64,000 bases of DNA from NCBI RefSeq assembly GCF_027920545.1, contig NZ_CP115859.1:1488001-1552000 (forward strand), in the 5' to 3' direction. The position numbers and the translations under genes were made by a program. Of the stretch, positions 15,940 to 26,388 are shown piece by piece; position 1 is the first letter of the stretch, and each line of letters starts with the position of its first letter. Below the pieces are notes generated by a model that made no database searches, was not told the origin of the DNA, and saw only the letters and a list, made by a program, of their open reading frames with translations. This DNA is from Chryseobacterium camelliae. Lineage in GTDB: Bacteria; Bacteroidota; Bacteroidia; Flavobacteriales; Weeksellaceae.

Positions 15940-16596
15940 TTAGAACTCTCTAACATTTTCACTCGCAGGAACTTTTATTCCTTCTTTTGTCTGAATGATT
16001 TCGCCTTCATTTTCAACTTTTTTCAAAACACGGCTAACCACTTCCCTGGAGGTTCCCAGGTTGCTGGCAATTTCTCTATGAGTAAGTTTAATCGGATTGT
16101 TTCCGGTGATTAAAACCTGTTGTTTGATGTAATTTAATATTCTCTTATCAAGCCTGTGAAAAACAGCATCATTGACCATATTCATCACATCTATGAATCT
16201 TTTGTCGTATTCATGGTAAAAGAGTTTATTGATCTCCGGGAACTTGATCAGCCAATCATGCAATACAGCAACAGGAACCAGCATCACTTCTGAATCTTCT
16301 TCGGCAAGAGCATATATTTTACTGGTATAATCGCTAAAAATAGAGGAAAACGTCATTAAGCAGCTGTCATTGGGTCTTACATAATAATAAATCAGCTCTC
16401 TTCCGTCGTTTAAAGAATATACTTTAATCGAGCCTTTTATCAGGAACGGAACAAATCTTACCTTTTGCCCTTCTGAAATAATTTCTGTTTTCGCTTTAAT
16501 ATCGGTAATAAATGCATGCTTTTGAAGTTCAATTGAAAAATCATTCCCCAAAAACCCGAATTTATTAAGAATAAACTGGTTATTTATCATATCCAT
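15940..16596 (-). CDS. Crp/Fnr-family transcriptional regulator
   Basis: A 218-residue regulator with an N-terminal cyclic-nucleotide-type beta roll, a long dimerisation helix and a winged helix-turn-helix (LTHREIASNLGTSREVVSRVLKK by segments). The recognition helix has Arg184, Glu185 and Arg189 in the same spacing as the RETVGR helix of E. coli CRP, predicting GTGA half sites. Only one Cys is present, so it cannot hold an FNR iron-sulfur cluster. The signal is unknown. It lies directly upstream of the redox operon and probably controls it. A TATATTTG box precedes it by 17 nt. MINNQF (16590) is an alternative start. Confidence 0.92.
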   Translation of the reverse strand: MDMINNQFILNKFGFLGNDFSIELQKHAFITDIKAKTEIISEGQKVRFVPFLIKGSIKVYSLNDGRELIYYYVRPNDSCLMTFSSIFSDYTSKIYALAEEDSEVMLVPVAVLHDWLIKFPEINKLFYHEYDKRFIDVMNMVNDAVFHRLDKRILNYIKQQVLITGNNPIKLTHREIASNLGTSREVVSRVLKKVENEGEIIQTKEGIKVPASENVREF

Positions 16597-16613
16597 TAAA
16601 TCATATCTAACAA

Positions 16614-16621
16614 CAAATATA
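16614..16621 (-). promoter_or_regulatory. -7 promoter box for Crp/Fnr gene
   Basis: TATATTTG on the minus strand (TAnnTTTG), 17 nt upstream of the start at 16596. Confidence 0.45.
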
Positions 16622-16753
16622 TAAAATTGAAGAGTTCGCAGGAATATATTTTTATTTATTAAAAAAAATTAATGATGAATTATTAATGAATGTATTTACT
16701 ATTTTGAAAGACTAGATTGAAAAAGATTTTACCATTCAAAAATTAAGCATAAA

Positions 16754-16781
16754 AAATGCCTCAATTTTCATTGAGGCATTT
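16754..16781 (-). terminator. terminator after DUF3467 gene
   Basis: Stem AAATGCCTCAA (16754-16764) with TTGAGGCATTT (16771-16781), followed on the minus strand by a T-run. It lies about 20 nt after the stop at 16804 and closes the rpoBC transcription unit. Confidence 0.85.
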
Positions 16782-16803
16782 ATGTATATGTTAAGAAAAA
16801 ATC

Positions 16804-17109
16804 TTAAGCTTGTACGTTGTTAGCACCTAATACGAAAGGTTCAACTTCTTTGATTTCTCCAAATTGTTGTTCGTAGTTAGCAATGTTTTGTTGAAGAGCT
16901 GATAATACTCTTTTTGCGTGAAGTGGAGCAAGAATAACTCTTGATCTTACTTTCGCTTGTTGTACCCCCGGCATTAATTGGATAAAATCTACAACGAATT
17001 CAGATGGAGAGTGGTTTACCAATGCTAAGTTAGCATAGATTCCAGCTGCTACCATTTCGTTTAATTCGATGTTGATGTTTCCGTCTTGTGGATTTTGATT
17101 GTTGTCCAT
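16804..17109 (-). CDS. DUF3467 domain-containing protein
   Basis: A 101-residue protein covering the DUF3467 domain: NIELNEMVAAGIYANLALV, then SEFVVDFIQLMPG and VILAPLHAKRVLSAL. The biochemical function is unknown. It is cytoplasmic, with no signal peptide or membrane segment. It follows rpoC on the same strand after 86 nt and ends at a strong terminator, so it may be co-transcribed with rpoBC. Confidence 0.9.
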   Translation of the reverse strand: MDNNQNPQDGNINIELNEMVAAGIYANLALVNHSPSEFVVDFIQLMPGVQQAKVRSRVILAPLHAKRVLSALQQNIANYEQQFGEIKEVEPFVLGANNVQA

Positions 17110-17136
17110 TGTTATAAATTATTTTTTTTAATTCGA

Positions 17137-17181
17137 AATTTGAGGTTGTGAAAATATAAAAATAATTTCAAACCTCAAATT
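17137..17181. repeat. 11-bp inverted repeat between rpoC and DUF3467
   Basis: AATTTGAGGTT (17137-17147) and AACCTCAAATT (17171-17181) with a 23-nt AT-rich spacer. On the minus strand it is followed by A-rich rather than T-rich sequence, so it is not a typical terminator; it may attenuate or stabilise the rpoC mRNA end. Confidence 0.5.
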
Positions 17182-17195
17182 CCAAATCATTAATT

Positions 17196-20100
17196 TTAGT
17201 TAAGGTCTTCGAATTCTTTTCTAGAACCTACAATTACATTCTGGTATTCTTTAAGACCTGTACCTGCAGGAATTCTGTGTCCTACAATTACATTTTCTTT
17301 AAGACCGTTAAGATCATCTACCTTACCTGCAACTGCTGCTTCGTTAAGAACTTTAGTTGTTTCCTGGAATGATGCTGCAGACATGAATGATTTAGTCTGA
17401 AGAGCCGCTCTTGTAATCCCTTGCAATACAGGCGTTGCTGTAGCAGGTAAAGCTTCTCTTACTTCAACCAAAGCCTGATCTTCACGCTTCAATTTAGAGT
17501 TTTCGTCTCTCAATTCTCTTGCAGTAATCATCTGACCCGGCTTGAATTCTTTAGAATCACCTGCATCAACTACTACTTTAAGACCAAATACTCTGTTGTT
17601 TTCTTCCAAGAAATCATACTTGTGCTCAAGAGCTCCTTCAAGGAACTGAGTATCACCTCCATCAACGATAGATACTTTTGTCATCATCTGTCTTACGATG
17701 ATTTCGAAGTGCTTGTCGTCGATTTTCACCCCTTGTAAACGGTAAACTTCCTGAATTTCGTTTACCAGATATTCCTGAACTGCAGTTGGACCTTTAATTC
17801 TTAAGATATCGTCCGGAGTGATTGAACCGTCAGAAAGTGGCGAACCAGCTCTTACAAAGTCATTCTCCTGTACTAGAATCTGGTTTGATAATTTAACTAA
17901 ATAAATTTTTCTTTCACCAGTTTTAGCTTCAACGATCAATTCACGGTTACCTCTCTTAATTTTTCCGTAAGAAACTACCCCGTCGATTTCAGTAACAACC
18001 GCTGGATTTGAAGGGTTTCTTGCTTCGAATAATTCGGTAACTCTCGGAAGACCTCCGGTGATATCCCCTGCTTTTGCAGATTTTCTTGGGATCTTGATTA
18101 AAACTTTACCAGCCTTAATTTTTTCACCATCGTTTACCATTAAGTGGGCTCCTACCGGTAAGTTGTACGCTTTTTGCTCAACTCCTTTAGAGTCTACCAC
18201 CTTCAAAGTAGGTACGGCTTTCTTATTTCTGGATTCAGAGATTACTTTCTCTTCGAATCCTGTTTGTTCGTCAATCTCAAGTTGGAATGAAATACCCTGG
18301 ATGATATCCTCGTATTCTACCTTACCTGAAGTTTCTGCAATGATAACCGCGTTATACGGGTCCCATCTACAGATTGTATCTCCTTTCTTCACTTTATCAC
18401 CTGGTTTCACAGATAATATAGATCCGTAAGGTACGTTAGCTACCATTAATGGAGTTCTAGACTCATTATCAGCAACTAATCTGAATTCTGTTGAACGAGA
18501 AACTACAACTTCAGCTGTGTTACCGTTTTCATCTTCAGAAGTAATTGTTCTTACTTCGTCCATTTCAACGATACCGTCTCTTCTTGCAACAATAGATGGG
18601 TTTTCTGAAACGTTACCCGCAGTACCCCCTTGGTGGAAAGTTCTCAACGTAAGCTGAGTTCCCGGTTCCCCAATTGATTGTGCTCCGATAACCCCTACAG
18701 CTTCACCCATGTGAATCATTTTACCTGTTGCTAAGTTTCTACCGTAACATTTCGCACAGATACCTTTCTTAGCCTCACAAGTTAATGGTGAACGTACTTC
18801 AACAGCTTCTAATCCAGCTTCCTCAATTTTCTTAGCTAATTGCTCAGTAATAATCTGGTCAGCTTCAGCAATGATTTCATCACTTTCAGGATCATAAATA
18901 TTATGTAAAGAAACTCTACCTAAAATTCTTTCAGAGATTCTTTCAACGATCTCGTCATTTTTCTTAAGCGCAGTAACTTCTGTACCTCTTAAAGTTCCAC
19001 AGTCGTCTTCCGTAACGATAACGTCTTGTGCAACGTCTACCAATCTTCTCGTTAAGTAACCAGCATCGGCAGTCTTAAGAGCGGTATCCGCAAGACCTTT
19101 ACGAGCACCGTGGGTAGAGATAAAGTATTCTAGGATGGAAAGACCTTCTTTAAAGTTTGCAAGAATCGGGTTTTCGATGATTTCCGCTCCAGTAGAACCT
19201 GCTTTTTGCGGTTTCGCCATCAAACCTCTCATCCCTGATAACTGACGGATCTGTTCCTTAGAACCCCTCGCTCCAGAGTCAAGCATCATATATACAGAGT
19301 TGAAACCACCTTGGTCAGTTTTCATTCTGCTCATGATCATTTCAGTTAATCCTGCGTTCGTGTTTGTCCAAACGTCGATTACCTGATTATAACGTTCTGT
19401 ATCTGTAATTAGACCCATGTTATAGTTAGCTCTAATTTCGTCTACAGTTTCGATTGATTGTGCAATCATCTGCTTTTTCTCAACAGGAACTACAATATCC
19501 CCTAATGAGAACGAAAGACCTCCTTTGAATGCGTTTGAATATCCTAAGTCTTTCATTGCATCCAAGAACTTCACAGTGGTAGGGAAATCCGTATCAGCAA
19601 GGATCTTACCGATAACGTTTCTTAATGATTTCTTAGTCAAAAGCTCATTAATATATCCTGACTGCTTAGGTACAATCTGGTTGAACAAGATTCTACCCAC
19701 AGAAGTTTCGATTAGTCTTGTAACGATTTCACCGTCTTCTTTAACCGGAAGTCTACATCTTACTTTAGCATTTAAAGATACTCTACCTTCAGCATAAGCG
19801 ATTTCCGCTTCTTCAGGAGAATAGAATGCAAGACCTTCTCCTTTTACTTTCATTGTCTCAGTAGAGCTTAATTCTTTAGTCATGAAATACAGACCAAGAA
19901 CCATGTCCTGAGAAGGTACCGTAATCGGAGAACCGTTTGCAGGGTTCAAGATGTTTTGAGAACCTAACATCAATAACTGAGCTTCAAGGATCGCTTCAGG
20001 ACCTAACGGTAAGTGTACCGCCATCTGGTCACCGTCGAAATCGGCGTTGAATGCTGTTGTTACTAACGGGTGTAGCTGGATTGCCTTACCTTCGATCATC

Positions 20101-21461
20101 TTAGGTTGGAAAGCCTGAATACCCAGTCTGTGAAGCGTAGGTGCCCTGTTCAATAGAACTGGGTGACCTTTCATCACGTTTTCCAAGATATCATAAACTA
20201 CAGGTTCTTTTCTATCAATAATTCTCTTTGCAGATTTTACTGTTTTTACAATTCCTCTTTCAATTAGTTTTCTAATGATGAACGGTTTGTAAAGTTCAGC
20301 TGCCATATCTTTAGGGATACCACACTCGTGAAGCTGCAAGTTTGGACCTACAACAATTACCGAACGCGCAGAGTAATCTACCCTTTTCCCTAGTAAGTTC
20401 TGACGGAAACGACCTTGCTTACCTTTCAATGAATCTGAAAGTGATTTCAATGGTCTGTTTGATTCAGATTTTACGGCAGAAGATTTTCTTGTATTATCGA
20501 ATAATGAATCTACTGATTCCTGAAGCATACGCTTCTCGTTTCTCAAGATTACTTCAGGAGCTTTGATCTCCAATAATCTCTTCAAACGGTTATTTCTAAT
20601 AATAACTCTTCTATAAAGGTCATTTAAGTCAGAAGTAGCGAAACGTCCACCATCCAACGGAACCAATGGTCTTAATTCTGGTGGGATAACCGGAAGTACA
20701 CGCATAATCATCCACTCCGGTCTGTTGATCATTCTTGTATTAGCACCTCTTAATGCTTCTACAACGTTCAATCTCTTAAGAGCTTCAGTTCTTCTTTGTT
20801 TTGACCCTTCATTGTGAGCTTTGTGTCTCAAGTCGAAAGACAATGCATCAAGATCGATTCTTTTTAATAATTCCTCAACAGCTTCAGCACCCATTTTAGC
20901 GATGAATTTGTTTGGATCAGAATCGTCAAGATATTGGTTTTCTACAGGAAGAGTTTCCATGATATCCAGGTACTCTTCTTCTGTTAAGAACTCCATGTTT
21001 TCGAAATCAGAACCGTCTAATTTCTTAGCAATACCTTGTTGAATCACTACATATCTTTCGTAGTAGATGATCATATCCAATTTCTTGGAAGGAATTCCTA
21101 AAAGGTAACCGATTTTGTTTGGTAAAGAGCGGAAATACCAAATGTGAGCAATAGGAACAACCAGACCGATGTGTCCGATTCTTTCTCTACGCACTTTTTT
21201 CTCCGTAACTTCTACACCACAACGGTCACAAACGATCCCTTTATAACGAATTCTCTTGTATTTACCACAAGCACATTCGTAATCCTTTACAGGTCCGAAG
21301 ATTTTTTCACAGAACAAACCGTCTCTTTCAGGCTTGTGCGTTCTGTAGTTAATAGTTTCCGGCTTAAGAACTTCCCCTCTTGAGTCCTGTAAAATAGACT
21401 CCGGTGAAGCTAAACCGATGGTTATTTTATTAAATCTACTTGATTTATTTTTATTTGACAT
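17196..21461 (-). CDS. rpoC: DNA-directed RNA polymerase subunit beta'
   Basis: A 1421-residue subunit of RNA polymerase. The N-terminal zinc ribbon ([20 protein letters not shown]) is intact, the catalytic loop NADFDGDQM holds the magnesium Asp triad, and the second zinc site ([13 protein letters not shown]) follows. The bridge and trigger regions ([18 protein letters not shown] by segments) are present, and the C-terminus reads [17 protein letters not shown]. Length and domain order match other Bacteroidota. It follows rpoB after 82 nt of heptamer-repeat-rich DNA. Confidence 0.99.
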   Translation of the reverse strand: MSNKNKSSRFNKITIGLASPESILQDSRGEVLKPETINYRTHKPERDGLFCEKIFGPVKDYECACGKYKRIRYKGIVCDRCGVEVTEKKVRRERIGHIGLVVPIAHIWYFRSLPNKIGYLLGIPSKKLDMIIYYERYVVIQQGIAKKLDGSDFENMEFLTEEEYLDIMETLPVENQYLDDSDPNKFIAKMGAEAVEELLKRIDLDALSFDLRHKAHNEGSKQRRTEALKRLNVVEALRGANTRMINRPEWMIMRVLPVIPPELRPLVPLDGGRFATSDLNDLYRRVIIRNNRLKRLLEIKAPEVILRNEKRMLQESVDSLFDNTRKSSAVKSESNRPLKSLSDSLKGKQGRFRQNLLGKRVDYSARSVIVVGPNLQLHECGIPKDMAAELYKPFIIRKLIERGIVKTVKSAKRIIDRKEPVVYDILENVMKGHPVLLNRAPTLHRLGIQAFQPKMIEGKAIQLHPLVTTAFNADFDGDQMAVHLPLGPEAILEAQLLMLGSQNILNPANGSPITVPSQDMVLGLYFMTKELSSTETMKVKGEGLAFYSPEEAEIAYAEGRVSLNAKVRCRLPVKEDGEIVTRLIETSVGRILFNQIVPKQSGYINELLTKKSLRNVIGKILADTDFPTTVKFLDAMKDLGYSNAFKGGLSFSLGDIVVPVEKKQMIAQSIETVDEIRANYNMGLITDTERYNQVIDVWTNTNAGLTEMIMSRMKTDQGGFNSVYMMLDSGARGSKEQIRQLSGMRGLMAKPQKAGSTGAEIIENPILANFKEGLSILEYFISTHGARKGLADTALKTADAGYLTRRLVDVAQDVIVTEDDCGTLRGTEVTALKKNDEIVERISERILGRVSLHNIYDPESDEIIAEADQIITEQLAKKIEEAGLEAVEVRSPLTCEAKKGICAKCYGRNLATGKMIHMGEAVGVIGAQSIGEPGTQLTLRTFHQGGTAGNVSENPSIVARRDGIVEMDEVRTITSEDENGNTAEVVVSRSTEFRLVADNESRTPLMVANVPYGSILSVKPGDKVKKGDTICRWDPYNAVIIAETSGKVEYEDIIQGISFQLEIDEQTGFEEKVISESRNKKAVPTLKVVDSKGVEQKAYNLPVGAHLMVNDGEKIKAGKVLIKIPRKSAKAGDITGGLPRVTELFEARNPSNPAVVTEIDGVVSYGKIKRGNRELIVEAKTGERKIYLVKLSNQILVQENDFVRAGSPLSDGSITPDDILRIKGPTAVQEYLVNEIQEVYRLQGVKIDDKHFEIIVRQMMTKVSIVDGGDTQFLEGALEHKYDFLEENNRVFGLKVVVDAGDSKEFKPGQMITARELRDENSKLKREDQALVEVREALPATATPVLQGITRAALQTKSFMSAASFQETTKVLNEAAVAGKVDDLNGLKENVIVGHRIPAGTGLKEYQNVIVGSRKEFEDLN

Positions 21462-21464
21462 TTG

Positions 21465-21499
21465 TTAGATTTTAAATTTTAGATTTTAGATTTTAGATT
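21465..21499. repeat. five tandem 7-bp repeats (TTAGATT)
   Basis: Five head-to-tail heptamers TTAGATT (the second reads TTAAATT) fill the centre of the rpoB-rpoC spacer, just upstream of the rpoC start at 21461. A small microsatellite-like array whose copy number may vary between strains. Confidence 0.75.
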
Positions 21500-21543
21500 A
21501 ATTTTTGAATGTTTCCATTCAACATTATAATTAAAATTTAAAA

Positions 21544-24500
21544 TTATTCCTCTAGTCTTACGTCTAATCCAAGACCTTGTAACTCGTGAAGTAATACGTT
21601 GAATGATTCCGGGATACCTGGTTCAGGCATCGATTCACCTTTTGCAATAGCTTCATAAGTTTTCGCTCTACCAATCACGTCATCCGACTTCACAGTCAAA
21701 ATTTCTCTCAAGATATTTGATGCTCCGAATGCTTCAAGAGCCCAAACCTCCATCTCTCCGAATCTCTGACCTCCGAACTGAGCTTTACCTCCTAACGGCT
21801 GCTGAGTAATCAATGAGTAAGGTCCGATAGAACGTGCGTGCATTTTGTCATCAACCATGTGACCCAGTTTCAACATGTAGATAATACCTACCGTTGCAGC
21901 CTGAGTAAATCTTTCTCCGGTACCACCATCATAAAGGTGAGTGTGACCGAATTTAGGAAGACCTGCTTTCTCAGTGTACTCAGTGATCTGATCCAGACTA
22001 GCTCCGTCGAAGATCGGTGTAGCGAACTTCAATCCTAATTTCTGACCAGCCCATCCAAGAACTGTTTCATAAATCTGACCGATGTTCATACGGGAAGGTA
22101 CCCCAAGTGGATTCAATACGATATCTACCGGTGTTCCGTCTTCCAGGAATGGCATATCTTCTTCACGAACGATTCTTGAAACGATACCTTTGTTACCGTG
22201 ACGTCCTGCCATTTTATCCCCTACATTCAGTTTACGTTTCTTAGCGATATAAACTTTAGCCAACTTCATGATACCTGCCGGTAATTCGTCCCCGATTGAA
22301 AGTGCAAACTTCTCACGGTTTTTAACTCCTTGAATATCGTTGAATTTGATTTTATAATTGTGAATCAATTGCTTAATCAATTCATTCTTATCGTGGTCAA
22401 CAGTCCAATCTGAACCGCTTACATTTACGTAATCTTCAACTGAAGTCAATAATTTATGAGTGAATTTCACACCTTTACCGATGATTTCCTCATCTAGGTC
22501 GTTGGTAACCCCTTGAGAAGTTTTACCGCTTACCAGTGTATTTAATTTTTCAATTAAAGTATTTCTCAACTCATCAAACTTAGCCTTGTAAGTGTTTTCA
22601 ATCTCTTCAAGTTTAAGTTTTTCTTCAGTTCTCTTCTTTTTATCTTTAATGTTTCTTGAGAACAATTTTTTGTTGATAACAACCCCTCTTAATGAAGAGT
22701 CGGCTTTCAATGAAGCATCCTTCACATCACCTGCTTTATCACCAAAGATTGCTCTAAGAAGTTTTTCTTCAGGAGTTGGATCTGATTCACCTTTTGGAGT
22801 GATCTTACCGATCATGATATCTCCAGGCTTCACTTCAGCACCAATTCTGATCATACCGTTTTCGTCAAGATCTTTAGTAGCTTCTTCAGAAACGTTTGGA
22901 ATATCTGCTGTAAGTTCTTCCATACCTAATTTAGTATCACGAACTTCAAGAGAATATTCATCCACGTGGATTGAAGTAAACCAGTCTTCACGTACCACTT
23001 TTTCGTTGATTACGATCGCATCCTCGAAGTTGTATCCTTTCCAAGGCATGAACGCAACCACCAAGTTTCTACCAAGAGCCAATTCTCCTTTTTCAGTAGC
23101 ATAACCGTCACAAAGTACCTGTCCTTTTTCCACTACATCACCTACTCTTACGTTTGGTCTTAGGGTAATCGTTGTACTCTGGTTTGTTTTTCTGAACTTA
23201 GTTAAGTTATATGTTTTAGTAGCAGACTCGAATTGTACTAAATCTTCGTCTTCGCTTCTTTCATATTTAATGATAATCTTATCAGCATCTACATACTCTA
23301 CAGTACCTGTACCTTCAGCGTTAATCAAGATTCTTGAATCTCTTGCAACCTGCTGTTCCAGACCTGTACCTACGATTGGAGCTTGTGGCTTCAACAAAGG
23401 AACGGCCTGACGCATCATGTTCGATCCCATCAACGCACGGTTCGCATCATCATGCTCCAAGAAAGGAATCAACGAAGCTGAAATACCGGAAATCTGGTTT
23501 GGTGCAACGTCGATCAGGTTCACCTGAGCTGGTTCAACTACCGGGTAATCACCATCTAATCTTGCAATAATTCTGTCTGTTAAGAATTCCCCGTTATCGC
23601 TCAATTCAACGTTTGCCTGAGCAATTACTTTATCTTCTTCATCCTCTGCATTCAAATAGATAGGATCAGCAGCAAGATCAATCTTACTATCTTCTACTTT
23701 TCTATATGGAGTTTCGATGAATCCAAGCCTGTTGATTTTAGCATAAATACCTAAAGATGAAATCAAACCGATGTTTGGTCCTTCCGGAGTTTCAATCGGA
23801 CAAATTCTTCCGTAGTGAGTATGGTGAACGTCTCGAACCTCGAAACCTGCTCTTTCTCTTGATAAACCTCCAGGTCCTAGAGCAGAAAGTCTACGCTTGT
23901 GCGTGATTTCTGACAATGGGTTGGTTTGATCCATGAACTGAGAAAGCTGGTTGGTACCAAAGAACGAGTTAATTACTGATGTTAACGTTTTAGCATTAAC
24001 AAGATCAAGCGGAGTAAAGATTTCGTTATCTCTAACGTTCATTCTTTCCTTGATTGTTCTTGCAATTCTTGAAAGACCTACACCGAACTGTCCTGCCAAT
24101 TGCTCACCAACAGTTTTAATTCTTCTGTTTGATAAGTGATCGATATCATCAACCTCTGCTTTAGAGTTTACAAGCTCGATCAAGTGTCTTACAATCGCAA
24201 TGATATCTTCTTTTGTAAGCACCTCAGTTGTAGTAGGAATGTTTAGACCTAACTTTTTGTTTAGTCTGTAACGTCCTACTTCACCTAATGAATATCTTTG
24301 CTCAGAGAAGAATAATTTTTCAATGATTCCTCTTGCCGTTTCCTCATCTGGCGGATCTGCGTTTCTTAACTGACGATAAATATACTCTACCGCTTCTTTT
24401 TCAGAGTTAGTAGGGTCTTTTTGTAATGTATTCTGGATGATAGAGAACTCGTTGCTGTTTTCTTTGTGAATCAGGATAGATTTCACACCAGCATCCAAGA

Positions 24501-25365
24501 TAAGATCCAAATGTTCTTTTTCAAGAATGGTTTCTCTATCCAAGATGATTTCGTTTCTTTCGATAGAAACTACCTCACCGGTATCTTCGTCTACGAAATC
24601 TTCGAACCAAGTGTTCAATACTCTCGCAGCCAATGTTCTTCCTTCTACTTTTTTAAGGGCAGCTTTAGAAACTTTCACTTCTTCAGCAAGGTCGAAGATC
24701 TGAAGGATATCCTTATCAGATTCGTAACCGATCGCTCTTAATAAAGTCGTTAATGGTAATTTTTTCTTACGGTCGATATACGCGTACATTACGCTGTTGA
24801 TATCGGTTGTAAATTCCATCCAAGATCCTTTGAAAGGGATAATTCTTGAATAGTACAATTTAGTTCCGTTTGCGTGGTAAGTTTGTCCGAAGAATACACC
24901 AGGTGAACGATGAAGCTGCGTAACAATAACTCTTTCTGCACCGTTGATGATGAAAGATCCACTAGGAGTCATGTAAGGAACCGGACCTAAATATACATCC
25001 TGAACCACCGTTTGGAAATCTTCGTGCTCAGGGTCTGTACAATACAATTTAAGTCTTGCTTTAAGAGGAACTGAATACGTCAATCCTCTTTCCACACACT
25101 CATCAATTGAATAACGTGGAGAATCTACCAGATAATCTAAAAACTCCAATACGAATTGGTTTCTAGAATCAGTAATCGGGAAATTTTCCTGGAAGGTCTT
25201 ATACAAACCTTCGTTTGTTCTGTCTTCCGGAAGGGTATCTAGCTGGAAAAACTCACTGAAAGACTCGATTTGGATATCCAAGAAGTCCGGAGTAATAATT
25301 TTTCCTTTCGCTGAAGAGAAGTTCACTCTCTGATTCCCCCTAGTTGTAGCTGTTGTTTTACTCAT
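21544..25365 (-). CDS. rpoB: DNA-directed RNA polymerase subunit beta
   Basis: A 1273-residue subunit of RNA polymerase. The rifampicin pocket [17 protein letters not shown] followed by SALGPGG has the wild-type residues at the positions most often mutated to resistance. [12 protein letters not shown] and the C-terminal [16 protein letters not shown] are conserved. The gene is separated from rplL by two surface-protein genes and a 411-nt leader region, so unlike the usual rplJL-rpoBC operon it must rely on its own promoter. Confidence 0.99.
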   Translation of the reverse strand: MSKTTATTRGNQRVNFSSAKGKIITPDFLDIQIESFSEFFQLDTLPEDRTNEGLYKTFQENFPITDSRNQFVLEFLDYLVDSPRYSIDECVERGLTYSVPLKARLKLYCTDPEHEDFQTVVQDVYLGPVPYMTPSGSFIINGAERVIVTQLHRSPGVFFGQTYHANGTKLYYSRIIPFKGSWMEFTTDINSVMYAYIDRKKKLPLTTLLRAIGYESDKDILQIFDLAEEVKVSKAALKKVEGRTLAARVLNTWFEDFVDEDTGEVVSIERNEIILDRETILEKEHLDLILDAGVKSILIHKENSNEFSIIQNTLQKDPTNSEKEAVEYIYRQLRNADPPDEETARGIIEKLFFSEQRYSLGEVGRYRLNKKLGLNIPTTTEVLTKEDIIAIVRHLIELVNSKAEVDDIDHLSNRRIKTVGEQLAGQFGVGLSRIARTIKERMNVRDNEIFTPLDLVNAKTLTSVINSFFGTNQLSQFMDQTNPLSEITHKRRLSALGPGGLSRERAGFEVRDVHHTHYGRICPIETPEGPNIGLISSLGIYAKINRLGFIETPYRKVEDSKIDLAADPIYLNAEDEEDKVIAQANVELSDNGEFLTDRIIARLDGDYPVVEPAQVNLIDVAPNQISGISASLIPFLEHDDANRALMGSNMMRQAVPLLKPQAPIVGTGLEQQVARDSRILINAEGTGTVEYVDADKIIIKYERSEDEDLVQFESATKTYNLTKFRKTNQSTTITLRPNVRVGDVVEKGQVLCDGYATEKGELALGRNLVVAFMPWKGYNFEDAIVINEKVVREDWFTSIHVDEYSLEVRDTKLGMEELTADIPNVSEEATKDLDENGMIRIGAEVKPGDIMIGKITPKGESDPTPEEKLLRAIFGDKAGDVKDASLKADSSLRGVVINKKLFSRNIKDKKKRTEEKLKLEEIENTYKAKFDELRNTLIEKLNTLVSGKTSQGVTNDLDEEIIGKGVKFTHKLLTSVEDYVNVSGSDWTVDHDKNELIKQLIHNYKIKFNDIQGVKNREKFALSIGDELPAGIMKLAKVYIAKKRKLNVGDKMAGRHGNKGIVSRIVREEDMPFLEDGTPVDIVLNPLGVPSRMNIGQIYETVLGWAGQKLGLKFATPIFDGASLDQITEYTEKAGLPKFGHTHLYDGGTGERFTQAATVGIIYMLKLGHMVDDKMHARSIGPYSLITQQPLGGKAQFGGQRFGEMEVWALEAFGASNILREILTVKSDDVIGRAKTYEAIAKGESMPEPGIPESFNVLLHELQGLGLDVRLEE

Positions 25366-25776
25366 AAAACTTTTAAGAAAGGGTTAAAAAATATTTTGAT
25401 TAAAAAATATCAGAAGAAAATGGTTTTTAAATTTTCGAGAAAGAATACATAAGAAAATTTTGGCGCAATGATCAAGTTTTATTCCTTATTCTCAATTATT
25501 TAAATAATATTTAGCTTCTAACTGCAACACTGGTATATCTTTTCACAGCGTAATGCAAAATATTTTTATTACTTTTGAGGCAGATTCGCCGCAATATCTA
25601 TATACACAAAAGCCCTTTCAAATTCATGAAAGAGTTCACATTCAGTATTTTATAGATTTACAAACAATTTTTCGCGCCAAAAGAGGAGCAAAGGTAAGGA
25701 AAATAACTGAGAAATAAAAATCCTCCATTCCTGAGAGTAGCGGATTATGGTTAAATTTTTGTTAAAAAAATATATC
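25366..25776 (-). other. long AT-rich upstream region of rpoB
   Basis: No convincing gene lies in these 411 nt. On the minus strand it holds a TACCTTTG box at 25689-25696 and a small hairpin CTTTCA-N6-TGAAAG near 25613-25630. If that box is used, rpoB mRNA would have a leader of roughly 320 nt, long enough for regulation. Confidence 0.5.
25689..25696 (-). promoter_or_regulatory. candidate -7 box for rpoBC
   Basis: TACCTTTG on the minus strand (TAnnTTTG), the only clean match in the region between the 182-residue surface-protein gene and rpoB. No -33 element is evident. Confidence 0.4.
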
Positions 25777-26325
25777 CTAAGATTCTGGTGCCCAAAATGC
25801 CCAAATGGATCCGTTGTAAACTGCCAAGCGTTTAGCGTCTGCTTTGTTTACATACACCATCATACCGGGACTAGGACTCGGTATGTTGTTTACATCTGTT
25901 ACTATTGGTAAAACCATCGCCTTCGTTGTAGATTCCAGAACCAGTACTCCATCTGGAGTGGAAGAAGTAACAGTACCAATCACCATTTTTGCAGCAGTAT
26001 CTTCCGCCGTTGTCGGCTGATCTGCCAAAGCAGCGGTAACATCACCGTCCCGTCCACTTAAGTCGATCCACGATGTTCCGTTTGAATATTTAATTCTTGC
26101 GGCGGTTGCTGTACTTACATCTAACAAAATGGCGCCCTGGTTTGTTGCAGATGCTGCCGGTACTGTTTTTACATACGGTAAGACAATTCCTTTATTATTG
26201 GAATTTGCGAACTCCAGTAAAACGGAGGTTTTATTGGTTGCCGTACCTGCACCATCTCCAATAATGACTTGCGAAAATGCTTGTACTGAAAATAATATTA
26301 AAGTTGATATAATAAGTTTTTTCAT
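25777..26325 (-). CDS. secreted protein with two GMMVY-type modules, function unknown
   Basis: A 182-residue protein with a signal peptide (KKLIISTLILFSVQAFS then Q). It has two related modules: KGIVLPYV...GAILLDVS...YSNGTSWIDL and KAMVLPIV...GMMVYVNK...VYNGSIWAFW. The same module ends the 795-aa-class neighbour just upstream. No known catalytic motif and no T9SS sorting domain is visible. It probably acts at the cell surface, together with its neighbour (63-nt gap). Both lie as an insertion between rplL and rpoB. Confidence 0.75.
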   Translation of the reverse strand: MKKLIISTLILFSVQAFSQVIIGDGAGTATNKTSVLLEFANSNNKGIVLPYVKTVPAASATNQGAILLDVSTATAARIKYSNGTSWIDLSGRDGDVTAALADQPTTAEDTAAKMVIGTVTSSTPDGVLVLESTTKAMVLPIVTDVNNIPSPSPGMMVYVNKADAKRLAVYNGSIWAFWAPES

Positions 26326-26388
26326 TTCAAAATATTTAAAGGTTGATAAAAGGAATACTGCTTTTTTGAAGCGCTTCCTGTTTGTACA

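Noticed and set aside
18058..18429. 123-residue plus-strand reading frame inside rpoC
   Set aside because: Antisense shadow of a conserved coding region.
22592..23104. 170-residue plus-strand reading frame inside rpoB
   Set aside because: Antisense shadow of rpoB codons, Ser/Leu/Phe-rich, without an independent start context.
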